Below are positions 1 through 5,575 of a stretch of DNA of 5,907 nucleotides, one piece after another. Every line of letters begins with the position of its first letter. The stretch's first letter is position 1. Location of the stretch: assembly GCA_030682505.1 (NCBI GenBank), contig JAUXOH010000056.1, positions 1 to 5,907 on the forward strand. Reading direction: 5' to 3'. The translations under genes were made by a program, and so were the position numbers. The stretch comes from Candidatus Didemnitutus sp. GTDB taxonomy: Bacteria; Verrucomicrobiota; Verrucomicrobiia; Opitutales; Opitutaceae. The notes beneath the pieces are model-generated. The model searched no databases. It had not been told where the DNA came from and saw only the letters and a list, made by a program, of their open reading frames with translations.

Positions 1-348
1 CTTGTCGGGCAGGCCCAATTGGTGGAGGTCGAAGAGTTGGTTGGGGATTTGCCGCAGCACGAGGCCGTAGTTGCCCTTGGCCTTGAGCACCGAGACGCGA
101 AAGCGCGCCTTGTCGAGGTAGGCGAAACCAAAGTCCGTCCCGCCGTGCAGCTTGACGTTCTGCACGTGCGTGTCCGGGGTGATCGAGAGCATCAGGCTCT
201 CGGTATCCGCCGAATTCAAGGCCGGGCCATCAATCGGGATCATCCCGCCGCGCATCCGCAGGGTCGGCGGCATGCCGACTTGCAGGTGGAGATCGGAGCA
301 CTTTTGTTCAACGACGAGCTCCAGCAGGTCATTCATTTCGTAGGCCAT
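1..348 (-). CDS. pilT: PilT, type IV pilus retraction ATPase (N-terminal part, runs off the left edge)
   Basis: PilT is the cytoplasmic hexameric ATPase that depolymerises type IV pili and powers twitching and DNA-uptake pilus retraction. Only the first 116 codons are here, with no in-frame stop down to base 1. They read as the PilT N-terminal PAS-like domain. The family hallmark CSDLHLQVGMPPTLRMRG lies at residues 17-34, followed by DFGFAYLDKARFRVSV (72-87), VLRQIP (97-102) and LGLP (111-114). The Walker A loop would come about 20 residues beyond the edge. The start is ATG at 348; a second in-frame ATG at 336 (MNDLLELV) also matches the usual PilT N-terminus, so the true start could be four residues later. 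Neither has a clear Shine-Dalgarno. The gene begins 17 bp after the stop of the upstream PilB/GspE-like gene, so translational coupling in one operon is likely. Family assignment is confident; the C-terminal motor cannot be judged. Confidence 0.93.
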   Translation of the reverse strand, partial: MAYEMNDLLELVVEQKCSDLHLQVGMPPTLRMRGGMIPIDGPALNSADTESLMLSITPDTHVQNVKLHGGTDFGFAYLDKARFRVSVLKAKGNYGLVLRQIPNQLFDLHQLGLPDK

Positions 349-365
349 GGCGATAGAGGGGTTGA

Positions 366-2078
366 TCAGTCGGCGTCTCCAACGGTGACAGAAACAACCT
401 CTTCGATTGTAGTGAGACCGGCGAGCACTTTTCTCACTCCGTCCTCGCGCATCGTGCGCATCCCATCCTGTCGGGCCCGCGCGCGCAATCGCGCGGCACT
501 GGCGTTCGCATGGATCATCCCGCGAATCTCGTCGGTAATAAAAAAGAGCTCAAAAATACCCAGGCGCCCCCGATAGCCGGTGCCATTGCACTGGATACAG
601 CCGGCGCCCGACGCGAAGGTGGCACCCGCGAGCTGCTCCGGTCGCGCACCCAGTGCCTGCAACTCCCGCGCCGAGGGCATGTGCGGCCGCGTGCAGTGCG
701 GGCAAACCCGGCGCACCAAGCGTTGGGCCACCGTGGCGCGCAACGCGGCCGCGACGAGAAAGGGCTTGGCCCCGAGGTCGATCAAACGGGTGACCGCACC
801 CGGCGCATCGTTGGTGTGCAGCGTGCTGAAAACCAAGTGTCCCGTCAGCGAGGCATTGATCGCAATGTCCGCCGTCTCGCGGTCGCGGATTTCGCCGACC
901 ATGACAATGTTCGGCGCCTGCCGCAGCATCGCGCGCAAGGCCGACGCAAAGGTCATCCCGATCCCGGCTCGCACCGGCACTTGGTTCACACCCGTCAACT
1001 GATACTCGACCGGATCCTCGACGGTGATGATCTTGCGATCCGGCCGGTTGAGGTGGTGCAGGCAGCCGTAAAGCGTCGTGGTCTTGCCGGAGCCCGTCGG
1101 ACCCGTGACCAACACGATCCCGTCCGGTGAGGCAATGAGTCGTTCGAATTCCGCGAGATCGTCACCGAGGAAACCGAGCTCGGCCAACCCGAGGCTCACC
1201 GCTTCGTGCTCGAGCAGACGCATCACGATGCTCTCGCCATGGGCCGTCGGGAGCGACGAGACGCGCAAGTCAAGTTGCCGGCCGGCAAAGACAATCTGGA
1301 TGCGTCCGTCCTGCGGCACCCGTTTCTCCGCAATGCTGATGTTCGCCATGATCTTCAGGCGCGAAATGATGGCGAGTTGCAGCCGTTTCGGCGGCGCATC
1401 GACCTCCGTCAACACACCGTCGACACGGTAGCGCACGCGGAAGCGACGTTCCAGCGGCTCGAGGTGGACATCCGAAGCCCGCCGGCGCACCGCCTCGTGA
1501 ATGATCGTCTGCACCAAACCGATGATCGGCGCGTCACTTTCCTTTTCCGTCGGGTCAGGCTCCGCACCGCCCAAGCCAGCGGCGCGCGATTCCGCCCCAC
1601 CGGTCAGGTCTTCCATTTCGGTCGGCTCCCGTCCGTAATGCCGCGCCAGGGCGCGCTCCAAATCGTCGGCCGCCGCCACGCCCGGAATCACGCGGTGTCC
1701 GCTCACGTGGCCGAGGCTGTCGAGCACCTCGACGTCGAGCGGATCCGGCACGGCCACCTGCAGCGCGCCATCCTGCCAGCCCACCGGACACACCCCGTGT
1801 TTCAGCACAAAGGATCGCGGCAAGGCACCGAGCACCGCGCCGGAAATCTGCCGGTCGCCGATTTTCCACAACGGCAGGCCAAAGGTTTGGGCGACTGCTT
1901 CAGCCGCCGTCCGCCCATCGAGCACGCCCGTGGCGACGAGGACCTGGATGACGCTGGGGGCCGACGTCGTCGGGTCCGCATGCGAAGCCACTTGGCGCCG
2001 GGCAGACTCCACTTGGTCAACGGCCACCAAACCCCGCTCTAATGCGAGTTGAATGACGTAGTCGTCGGCCGTGGTCAC
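366..2078 (-). CDS. GspE/PilB-family secretion or pilus assembly ATPase
   Basis: This 570-residue hexameric motor of the type II secretion/type IV pilus superfamily polymerises pilin or pseudopilin at the inner membrane. An N-terminal T2SSE_N/MshEN-like domain covers roughly residues 1-148, followed by a polar linker (about 150-183). The PAS-like N2 domain begins with ASDVHLEP (201-208). The motor carries Walker A GPTGSGKTT (326-334), an Asp box ITVEDPVEYQ (351-360), Walker B VGEIRDRE (394-401) with Glu396, and a His box around TGHLVFSTLHTND (412-424). A four-cysteine zinc site is intact: C459/C462 and C494/C497. Nothing catalytic is missing. The start is GTG at 2078; no upstream ATG is evident and the N-terminus fits the family. 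The gene lies 29 bp after rho and 17 bp before pilT. That neighbour favours the extension motor PilB over a secretion GspE, but sequence alone does not separate them, so no symbol is given. Confidence 0.93.
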   Translation of the reverse strand: MTTADDYVIQLALERGLVAVDQVESARRQVASHADPTTSAPSVIQVLVATGVLDGRTAAEAVAQTFGLPLWKIGDRQISGAVLGALPRSFVLKHGVCPVGWQDGALQVAVPDPLDVEVLDSLGHVSGHRVIPGVAAADDLERALARHYGREPTEMEDLTGGAESRAAGLGGAEPDPTEKESDAPIIGLVQTIIHEAVRRRASDVHLEPLERRFRVRYRVDGVLTEVDAPPKRLQLAIISRLKIMANISIAEKRVPQDGRIQIVFAGRQLDLRVSSLPTAHGESIVMRLLEHEAVSLGLAELGFLGDDLAEFERLIASPDGIVLVTGPTGSGKTTTLYGCLHHLNRPDRKIITVEDPVEYQLTGVNQVPVRAGIGMTFASALRAMLRQAPNIVMVGEIRDRETADIAINASLTGHLVFSTLHTNDAPGAVTRLIDLGAKPFLVAAALRATVAQRLVRRVCPHCTRPHMPSARELQALGARPEQLAGATFASGAGCIQCNGTGYRGRLGIFELFFITDEIRGMIHANASAARLRARARQDGMRTMREDGVRKVLAGLTTIEEVVSVTVGDAD

Positions 2079-2093
2079 GGAATTCGGGGCCGG

Positions 2094-2107
2094 CCCGATC
2101 GGTCGGG
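2094..2107 (-). other. Short GC-rich hairpin directly after the rho stop codon
   Basis: The 14 bases after the rho stop read CCCGACCGATCGGG on the transcript, giving a 5-bp stem with a 4-base loop. A 10-bp palindrome (GGGCCGGCCC, 2087-2096) overlaps it. No U-tract follows and the next gene starts only 16 bases further on, so this is not a convincing intrinsic terminator. It might instead affect translation or processing between rho and the ATPase gene. In DNA of this GC content, such a small stem may be chance. Confidence 0.25.
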
Positions 2108-4009
2108 TCAGCGGTTCAAGCTCAGGAGAAACTCAGCGTTGGTCTTGGTCTTCTTGAGACGCTGGATGAGCATCTCCAGTGAATCGGCTGCGGGCACGCC
2201 CTGCATGGCGCGGCGCAGGCCATAGATGCGCGCCAACTCATCGGGGTGATAGATGAGCTCTTCCTTGCGCGTGCCGGACTTGTCGATGTTGAGCGCGGGA
2301 AAAATGCGCTTGTTCACCAAATCGCGGTCGAGATGGAGCTCCATGTTGCCGGTGCCCTTGAATTCCTCGAAGATCACCTCGTCCATGCGGCTGCCGGTGT
2401 CGACCAGTGCGGTGCCCAAAATGGTCAGGCTGCCGGCACCCTCGATATTGCGGGCCGAACCAAAGAAGCGTTTCGGCTTCTGCAGCGCGGTCGCCTCGAT
2501 GCCGCCGGACATGATCTTGCCGGAATTCGACGCGAGCGCGTTGTAGGCGCGGGCCAGACGCGTGATGGAATCGAGCAGAATGACGACGTGCTGGCCGAGT
2601 TCGACCAGCCGACGGGCCTTCTCAATGACCATCTCCGCGCAATGCACGTGACTCTCGGGCGTTTCGTCAAACGTCGAGCTGATGACCTCGCCTTTGCATT
2701 GGCGGCGAAAATCGGTGACTTCCTCGGGACGTTCGTCGATCAGCAGGATGATGAGCTTCGCATCGGGCGAATTGGCCGCGATGGAGTTGGCCATGTTCTG
2801 GAGGAGAACCGTCTTGCCCGTGCGCGGCGGGGCGACGATCAGACCGCGCTGGCCGAAGCCGACGGGCGTGATGATATCGACCATGCGCATCGAAACATCC
2901 TTCGCGCCCGGCATCTCGAGCCAGATGCGCTGGAGCGGATAGTAGGGCACTAGTTCCTCGAAGGGTTTGATCTTCGCCAGTTGGTCCAACGATCCGCCCA
3001 TGACCGAGCGAAGGGAGACGACGGACGGGCAGCGGTCGTTGCCTTGCGGCACTTGCACCTGCACTTCGACGTGGTGGCCGCGCTTGAGGCCGTGCTTTCG
3101 CACGAAGATTTCCGGCAGATAAGCGTTTTCGGGATAGAGACGGTAGTTGACTGACTCGTGCACGACGAAGCCAAAGCCTCGATCAGTGAGATCAAGCCAG
3201 CCTTGGTCGAGCACCGGAATCTTTTGGGCGGCGGCGGCCGTAAAAACCGCGGCGAGCAATTGTTTCCGATTGGGCACCACGTCAAAGGTGGCACCCAACC
3301 CGCGGGCCTTGGCGGAAAGCTCGGCATGGCCGAGGGCGTAAAGTTCATTCAACCAGATGGGAGCCGTGTCTTGATTCGCAATTTCCTCCGCCACCTGGTT
3401 GATCGCGTCCAGATGGGTGAAGCGCGAGGGATCCGGCATCTCGCCATAATAGATCTCCCCTTTCGGCGGAGGCGGTTGAGGAGGATGCTTGGGGCCGCTG
3501 TTGCCGGGTCCACCATGGGCACCGCCACCCCCACCGCCACCCCCGTGTTTGCTCCACTTGCCGCGGAATTTTTTCTCCCGCCAACGATTGAATTTACCCC
3601 CGCCTTGCGGGTGCTGCTGGTATTGCTGGCCACCGCCGTTGCCACCCTCCCCTTCTCCGCCGCCTTGCTGGGGGCTGGAATCACCTCCGCCGGCCGACGG
3701 GTCGTTCTGCCCTTGATTGGACGCCGAAGCCTCGGCCTTCGCTTGGGGCGCAGGGGTTGAGCGCTCCTCGCTTGGAGGAACCGACTCACGCGCGGGTTGC
3801 TCGGCGCGCGTCTCCTTGGGCACCCGTGGGGCCCGGGCCGGAGCTTCGCCGGACGCCGAGTCGGCGACCGGCGGGTTGCTGCTTTCCGGCGCGGACTTCT
3901 TTGCTTTGGAGCGGTAGAGACGCGAGCGCGGTTTCTTGGCGGCGGCAGCGCTATCCGGCGCAGAGTCGCTGTGAGAGAGGTCCTGGTCGGACTTGGAAGA
4001 CGGTTCCAT
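2108..4009 (-). CDS. rho: Transcription termination factor Rho with long disordered N-terminal extension
   Basis: Rho is the hexameric RNA helicase that ends transcription at C-rich unstructured RNA. The protein has 633 residues against about 420 in E. coli. Residues 1 to about 195 are a low-complexity extension: Ser/Ala/Pro/Lys-rich first, then Gly/Gln-rich with a basic patch (KFNRWREKKFRGKWSKH, 139-155), eight glycines (156-163) and a proline cluster (176-182). The core follows: Rho N-terminal helical domain (about 215-262), cold-shock RNA-binding domain with GFGFV (278-282), Walker A APPRTGKT (393-400), catalytic region IDERPEEVTDF (424-434), Walker B VVILLDSITR (475-484), Q-loop SGKIMSGGIEA (496-506), R-loop KGTGNMELHL (551-560) and arginine finger SGTRKEEL (578-585, R581). 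All catalytic elements are intact. The start ATG is 11 bp after the coaE stop, without a visible Shine-Dalgarno. E. coli has KAGKT where this protein has RTGKT. Confidence 0.98.
   Translation of the reverse strand: MEPSSKSDQDLSHSDSAPDSAAAAKKPRSRLYRSKAKKSAPESSNPPVADSASGEAPARAPRVPKETRAEQPARESVPPSEERSTPAPQAKAEASASNQGQNDPSAGGGDSSPQQGGGEGEGGNGGGQQYQQHPQGGGKFNRWREKKFRGKWSKHGGGGGGGGAHGGPGNSGPKHPPQPPPPKGEIYYGEMPDPSRFTHLDAINQVAEEIANQDTAPIWLNELYALGHAELSAKARGLGATFDVVPNRKQLLAAVFTAAAAQKIPVLDQGWLDLTDRGFGFVVHESVNYRLYPENAYLPEIFVRKHGLKRGHHVEVQVQVPQGNDRCPSVVSLRSVMGGSLDQLAKIKPFEELVPYYPLQRIWLEMPGAKDVSMRMVDIITPVGFGQRGLIVAPPRTGKTVLLQNMANSIAANSPDAKLIILLIDERPEEVTDFRRQCKGEVISSTFDETPESHVHCAEMVIEKARRLVELGQHVVILLDSITRLARAYNALASNSGKIMSGGIEATALQKPKRFFGSARNIEGAGSLTILGTALVDTGSRMDEVIFEEFKGTGNMELHLDRDLVNKRIFPALNIDKSGTRKEELIYHPDELARIYGLRRAMQGVPAADSLEMLIQRLKKTKTNAEFLLSLNR
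3521..3544 (-). repeat. Perfect 12-bp tandem duplication encoding Gly8 in Rho
   Basis: On the coding strand GGGGGTGGCGGT occurs twice head to tail with no mismatch and encodes exactly glycines 156-163 of Rho. The unit is a multiple of three, so gain or loss of copies would keep the reading frame and only lengthen or shorten the glycine run. This looks like slippage-prone sequence inside a disordered region. The same stretch has repeated G-runs that could support a two-layer G-quadruplex in the rho mRNA, which is speculative. Confidence 0.85.
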
Positions 4010-4020
4010 ACGAGTGCCGT

Positions 4021-4629
4021 TTAGGCGTGTTGAGTGAGTGAAAGGCGGGAGGCCAGTTGGCTGACTTGCTCGCGCAAAAATTCGAGGGTGCCGTCGTTAA
4101 GGAGAACGAAGTCAGCCAACTCGCACTTTCGAGCCAGGGGCAGTTGCTTGGCGAGGCGCTGGCGGGCAATCCCCGGTGGGACACCCCGTTGCTCCAGCCG
4201 CCTGAGCTGCAGTTCGGAGTTTGTGGACACGCAGACCGTGAAATCAAATCTATTCGCCAAGTGCTTTTCGAAGAGCAAAGGCACCTCCACAATGAATTTT
4301 TCCCCGCGGGCGGCGGCATAGATGCCCTGCCAATAGTGGTAAATCCGCGGGTGCAGCAACTCCTCCAACCACTGCAAGGCCGCGTCGGCGGCGAAGACAA
4401 TCGCCCCCAATCGCTCGCGGTCGATCCGGCCGTCCTGATCCAGCACGGTCGCGCCGAAATGCTCCCGCACCGCCGCGATCACCTCGGCATGAGGCAACAG
4501 GACTTCCCGCACCACCTGATCAGCGTCAAGTCGGCGAAAGCCCAGTTCGGCAAACATGCCGGCGGCGGTCGATTTCCCGCTGCCCATGCCTCCCGTCAGT
4601 CCAACAATCAGGTTTCCTCCTTCGGCCAT
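4021..4629 (-). CDS. coaE: Dephospho-CoA kinase
   Basis: CoaE is the cytoplasmic kinase that phosphorylates the 3'-hydroxyl of dephospho-CoA with ATP, the last step of coenzyme A synthesis. With the ATG at 4629 the product has 202 residues, close to the family's usual length of about 200. The P-loop is GGMGSGKST (13-21), then LDADQVVREV (34-43) with the conserved DAD acidic pair, LHPRI (92-96) in the CoA/lid region, EVPLLFEKHL (115-124), and a C-terminal RLAKQLPLARKCELADFVLL (158-177) followed by N178 and G180, matching the conserved R-Q-K-AD-N-G pattern. A TTG at 4647 in the same frame would add six residues, but ATG was preferred because the family P-loop starts near residue 10. Neither has a clear Shine-Dalgarno. 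It is the first gene of the leftward cluster, 11 bp ahead of rho, and is divergent from the HD-domain gene. Confidence 0.96.
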   Translation of the reverse strand: MAEGGNLIVGLTGGMGSGKSTAAGMFAELGFRRLDADQVVREVLLPHAEVIAAVREHFGATVLDQDGRIDRERLGAIVFAADAALQWLEELLHPRIYHYWQGIYAAARGEKFIVEVPLLFEKHLANRFDFTVCVSTNSELQLRRLEQRGVPPGIARQRLAKQLPLARKCELADFVLLNDGTLEFLREQVSQLASRLSLTQHA

Positions 4630-4659
4630 GCGTGAGGCGCCAGACAATGAACTTGAACG

Positions 4660-4672
4660 GTTTGCAGCAAAC
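4660..4672. promoter_or_regulatory. 13-bp palindrome, candidate operator
   Basis: GTTTGCAGCAAAC is a perfect inverted repeat with 6-bp arms and one central base. It lies in the middle of the divergent intergenic region, 20 bp before the HD-gene ATG and 30 bp from the coaE ATG. Position and symmetry fit a binding site for a dimeric regulator able to control both directions. No regulator gene is visible in the window, and one such repeat could occur by chance. Confidence 0.3.
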
Positions 4673-4682
4673 TCTATTTCCG

Positions 4683-4687
4683 AAGGA
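4683..4687 (+). promoter_or_regulatory. Ribosome binding site of the HD-domain gene
   Basis: AAGGA, within GAAGGA, lies 5 bases before the ATG at 4693. It is the only recognisable Shine-Dalgarno among the six gene starts in the window and supports this start codon. Confidence 0.7.
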
Positions 4688-4692
4688 CCGGC

Positions 4693-5538
4693 ATGGCCTC
4701 ACCCCACACCATTGCGACCAAGGATCCGGCTGCGGTGGCCGCCCATGCGAAGGCGGTCTTCGCCGCCTGCGATTGGCCATCGAGCCACCCGCTGCTGGAC
4801 CGCCTGTTTGCCGACGTTACCGCCCTGTTCACGGGAACCTGGCCCGGCTACCGCGCGATCGACATGCGGTATCACGATTTCGAGCACACCCTGCAGGCCA
4901 CGGTTTGTTTCCTGGATCTCTTGCGGGGACGGCAACGCGCCCCGGAGATTCCCCTGCTCCGCCAACGCGATGCCGAGCTCGGCGTGATGGCCGTTTTGCT
5001 CCACGACACCGGCTATTTGCGTCCGACCGACGACGACCAGGGCACCGGCGCCAAATTCACCCTCGTGCACGTGCAACGCAGCTGCGACTTCGCCCGCGCT
5101 TACCTGCCCAGACTCGCGATCACGACACCGGAGCTCGCGGACATCTGTGCGGCCATCGGCAGCACCGGGCCGCGCAATCGAATTTCCACCCAAAACTTCC
5201 GGCGTCCCGAAGCCCGCACCCTCGCCTGCATGCTCGTGACGGCCGACTACCTTGGTCAGATGTCGGCCCCCGATTACCCCGACGAACTCGATTTTCTCTA
5301 TGGCGAATTTCTGGAGGCATGGGAATTCGACCGCGCGCCGGTCGAGCAGCGGCCGTTCCGCAGTGCGGCGGACCTCAAGAGCAAGACTCCTGATTTTTGG
5401 GAGAAAGTCGTGCGCCCCATGCTCGACACCGAGGCCGAGCGCATGCACCGCCATCTTCTTGTCACGGGCCAACCCAACCGCTACCTGCAAGCTGTCGAAG
5501 CCAACATCGCGGAGATCCGACAGCGAGCGAGCGCGTGA
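4693..5538 (+). CDS. HD-domain metal-dependent phosphohydrolase, substrate unknown
   Basis: The 281-residue, apparently cytoplasmic protein has no signal peptide or membrane segment. It carries HD-superfamily metal ligands in order: RYHDFEHTLQ (59-68, H61 and H65), VLLHDTGY (101-108, H104 and D105), a further conserved-looking histidine in FTLVHVQRS (122-130, H126), and a distal aspartate in TADYLGQM (183-190, D185). The YHDxxH plus LLHD spacing recalls cyclic-nucleotide phosphodiesterases of the PDEase_I type (YHNxxH...HD), so hydrolysis of a nucleotide phosphate is plausible. No sensor, GAF, response-regulator or synthetase domain is attached. The ATG at 4693 is chosen for the GAAGGA ribosome site five bases upstream. 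The gene is divergent from coaE and 37 bp upstream of comM in the same direction, so the two may be co-transcribed. I recognise the fold family, not a specific named enzyme; the physiological substrate cannot be read from the sequence. Confidence 0.88.
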   Translation: MASPHTIATKDPAAVAAHAKAVFAACDWPSSHPLLDRLFADVTALFTGTWPGYRAIDMRYHDFEHTLQATVCFLDLLRGRQRAPEIPLLRQRDAELGVMAVLLHDTGYLRPTDDDQGTGAKFTLVHVQRSCDFARAYLPRLAITTPELADICAAIGSTGPRNRISTQNFRRPEARTLACMLVTADYLGQMSAPDYPDELDFLYGEFLEAWEFDRAPVEQRPFRSAADLKSKTPDFWEKVVRPMLDTEAERMHRHLLVTGQPNRYLQAVEANIAEIRQRASA

Positions 5539-5575
5539 TGGGTGCCCTGGTTCCGTTTGTCCGCGACCCCTCTGA

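Larger units (their letters stand above)
4630..4692. promoter_or_regulatory. Divergent intergenic region between coaE and the HD-domain gene
   Basis: This 63-bp gap is the only sequence between the two divergent transcription units, so it probably holds start signals for one or both unless a promoter lies inside the opposing gene. I see no confident sigma70-type -35/-10 pair on either strand. TTGAAC at 4653-4658 resembles a -35 for the rightward gene, but no good -10 sits at proper spacing. Regulatory function is inferred from position only. Confidence 0.45.

Noticed and set aside
19..576. A 185-codon plus-strand open frame at the left edge
   Set aside because: It spans the pilT/ATPase junction antisense to both. 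The minus strand gives a clear PilT N-terminus with the SDLHL...PPTLR signature.
1206..2042. A 278-codon plus-strand open frame opposite the PilB/GspE-like ATPase
   Set aside because: Its Arg/His-rich composition is typical of antisense translation of GC-rich genes. The opposite strand encodes an intact ATPase with all motifs.
2087..2107. Overlapping palindromes between rho and the ATPase gene as an intrinsic terminator
   Set aside because: The stem is only 5 bp, has no following U-tract, and lies within a 29-bp gap inside an apparent operon.
2246..2953. A 235-codon plus-strand open frame opposite the rho catalytic core
   Set aside because: It mirrors highly conserved Rho codons, shows no domain of its own, and has no separate ribosome site.
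3489..3716. A proline-rich plus-strand open frame (PPPPPPPP-like) opposite the Rho extension
   Set aside because: It is the antisense reading of the glycine-rich Rho region, since Gly codons read backwards give Pro or Ala. The sense frame continues into intact Rho.
4630..4647. TTG at 4647 as the coaE start
   Set aside because: It adds six residues with no family support and no Shine-Dalgarno. The ATG at 4629 gives normal family length.
5539..5575. The 37-bp gap between the HD gene and comM as a promoter or terminator
   Set aside because: No inverted repeat, T-run or convincing -35/-10 pair is visible; it is better seen as an intra-operon spacer.
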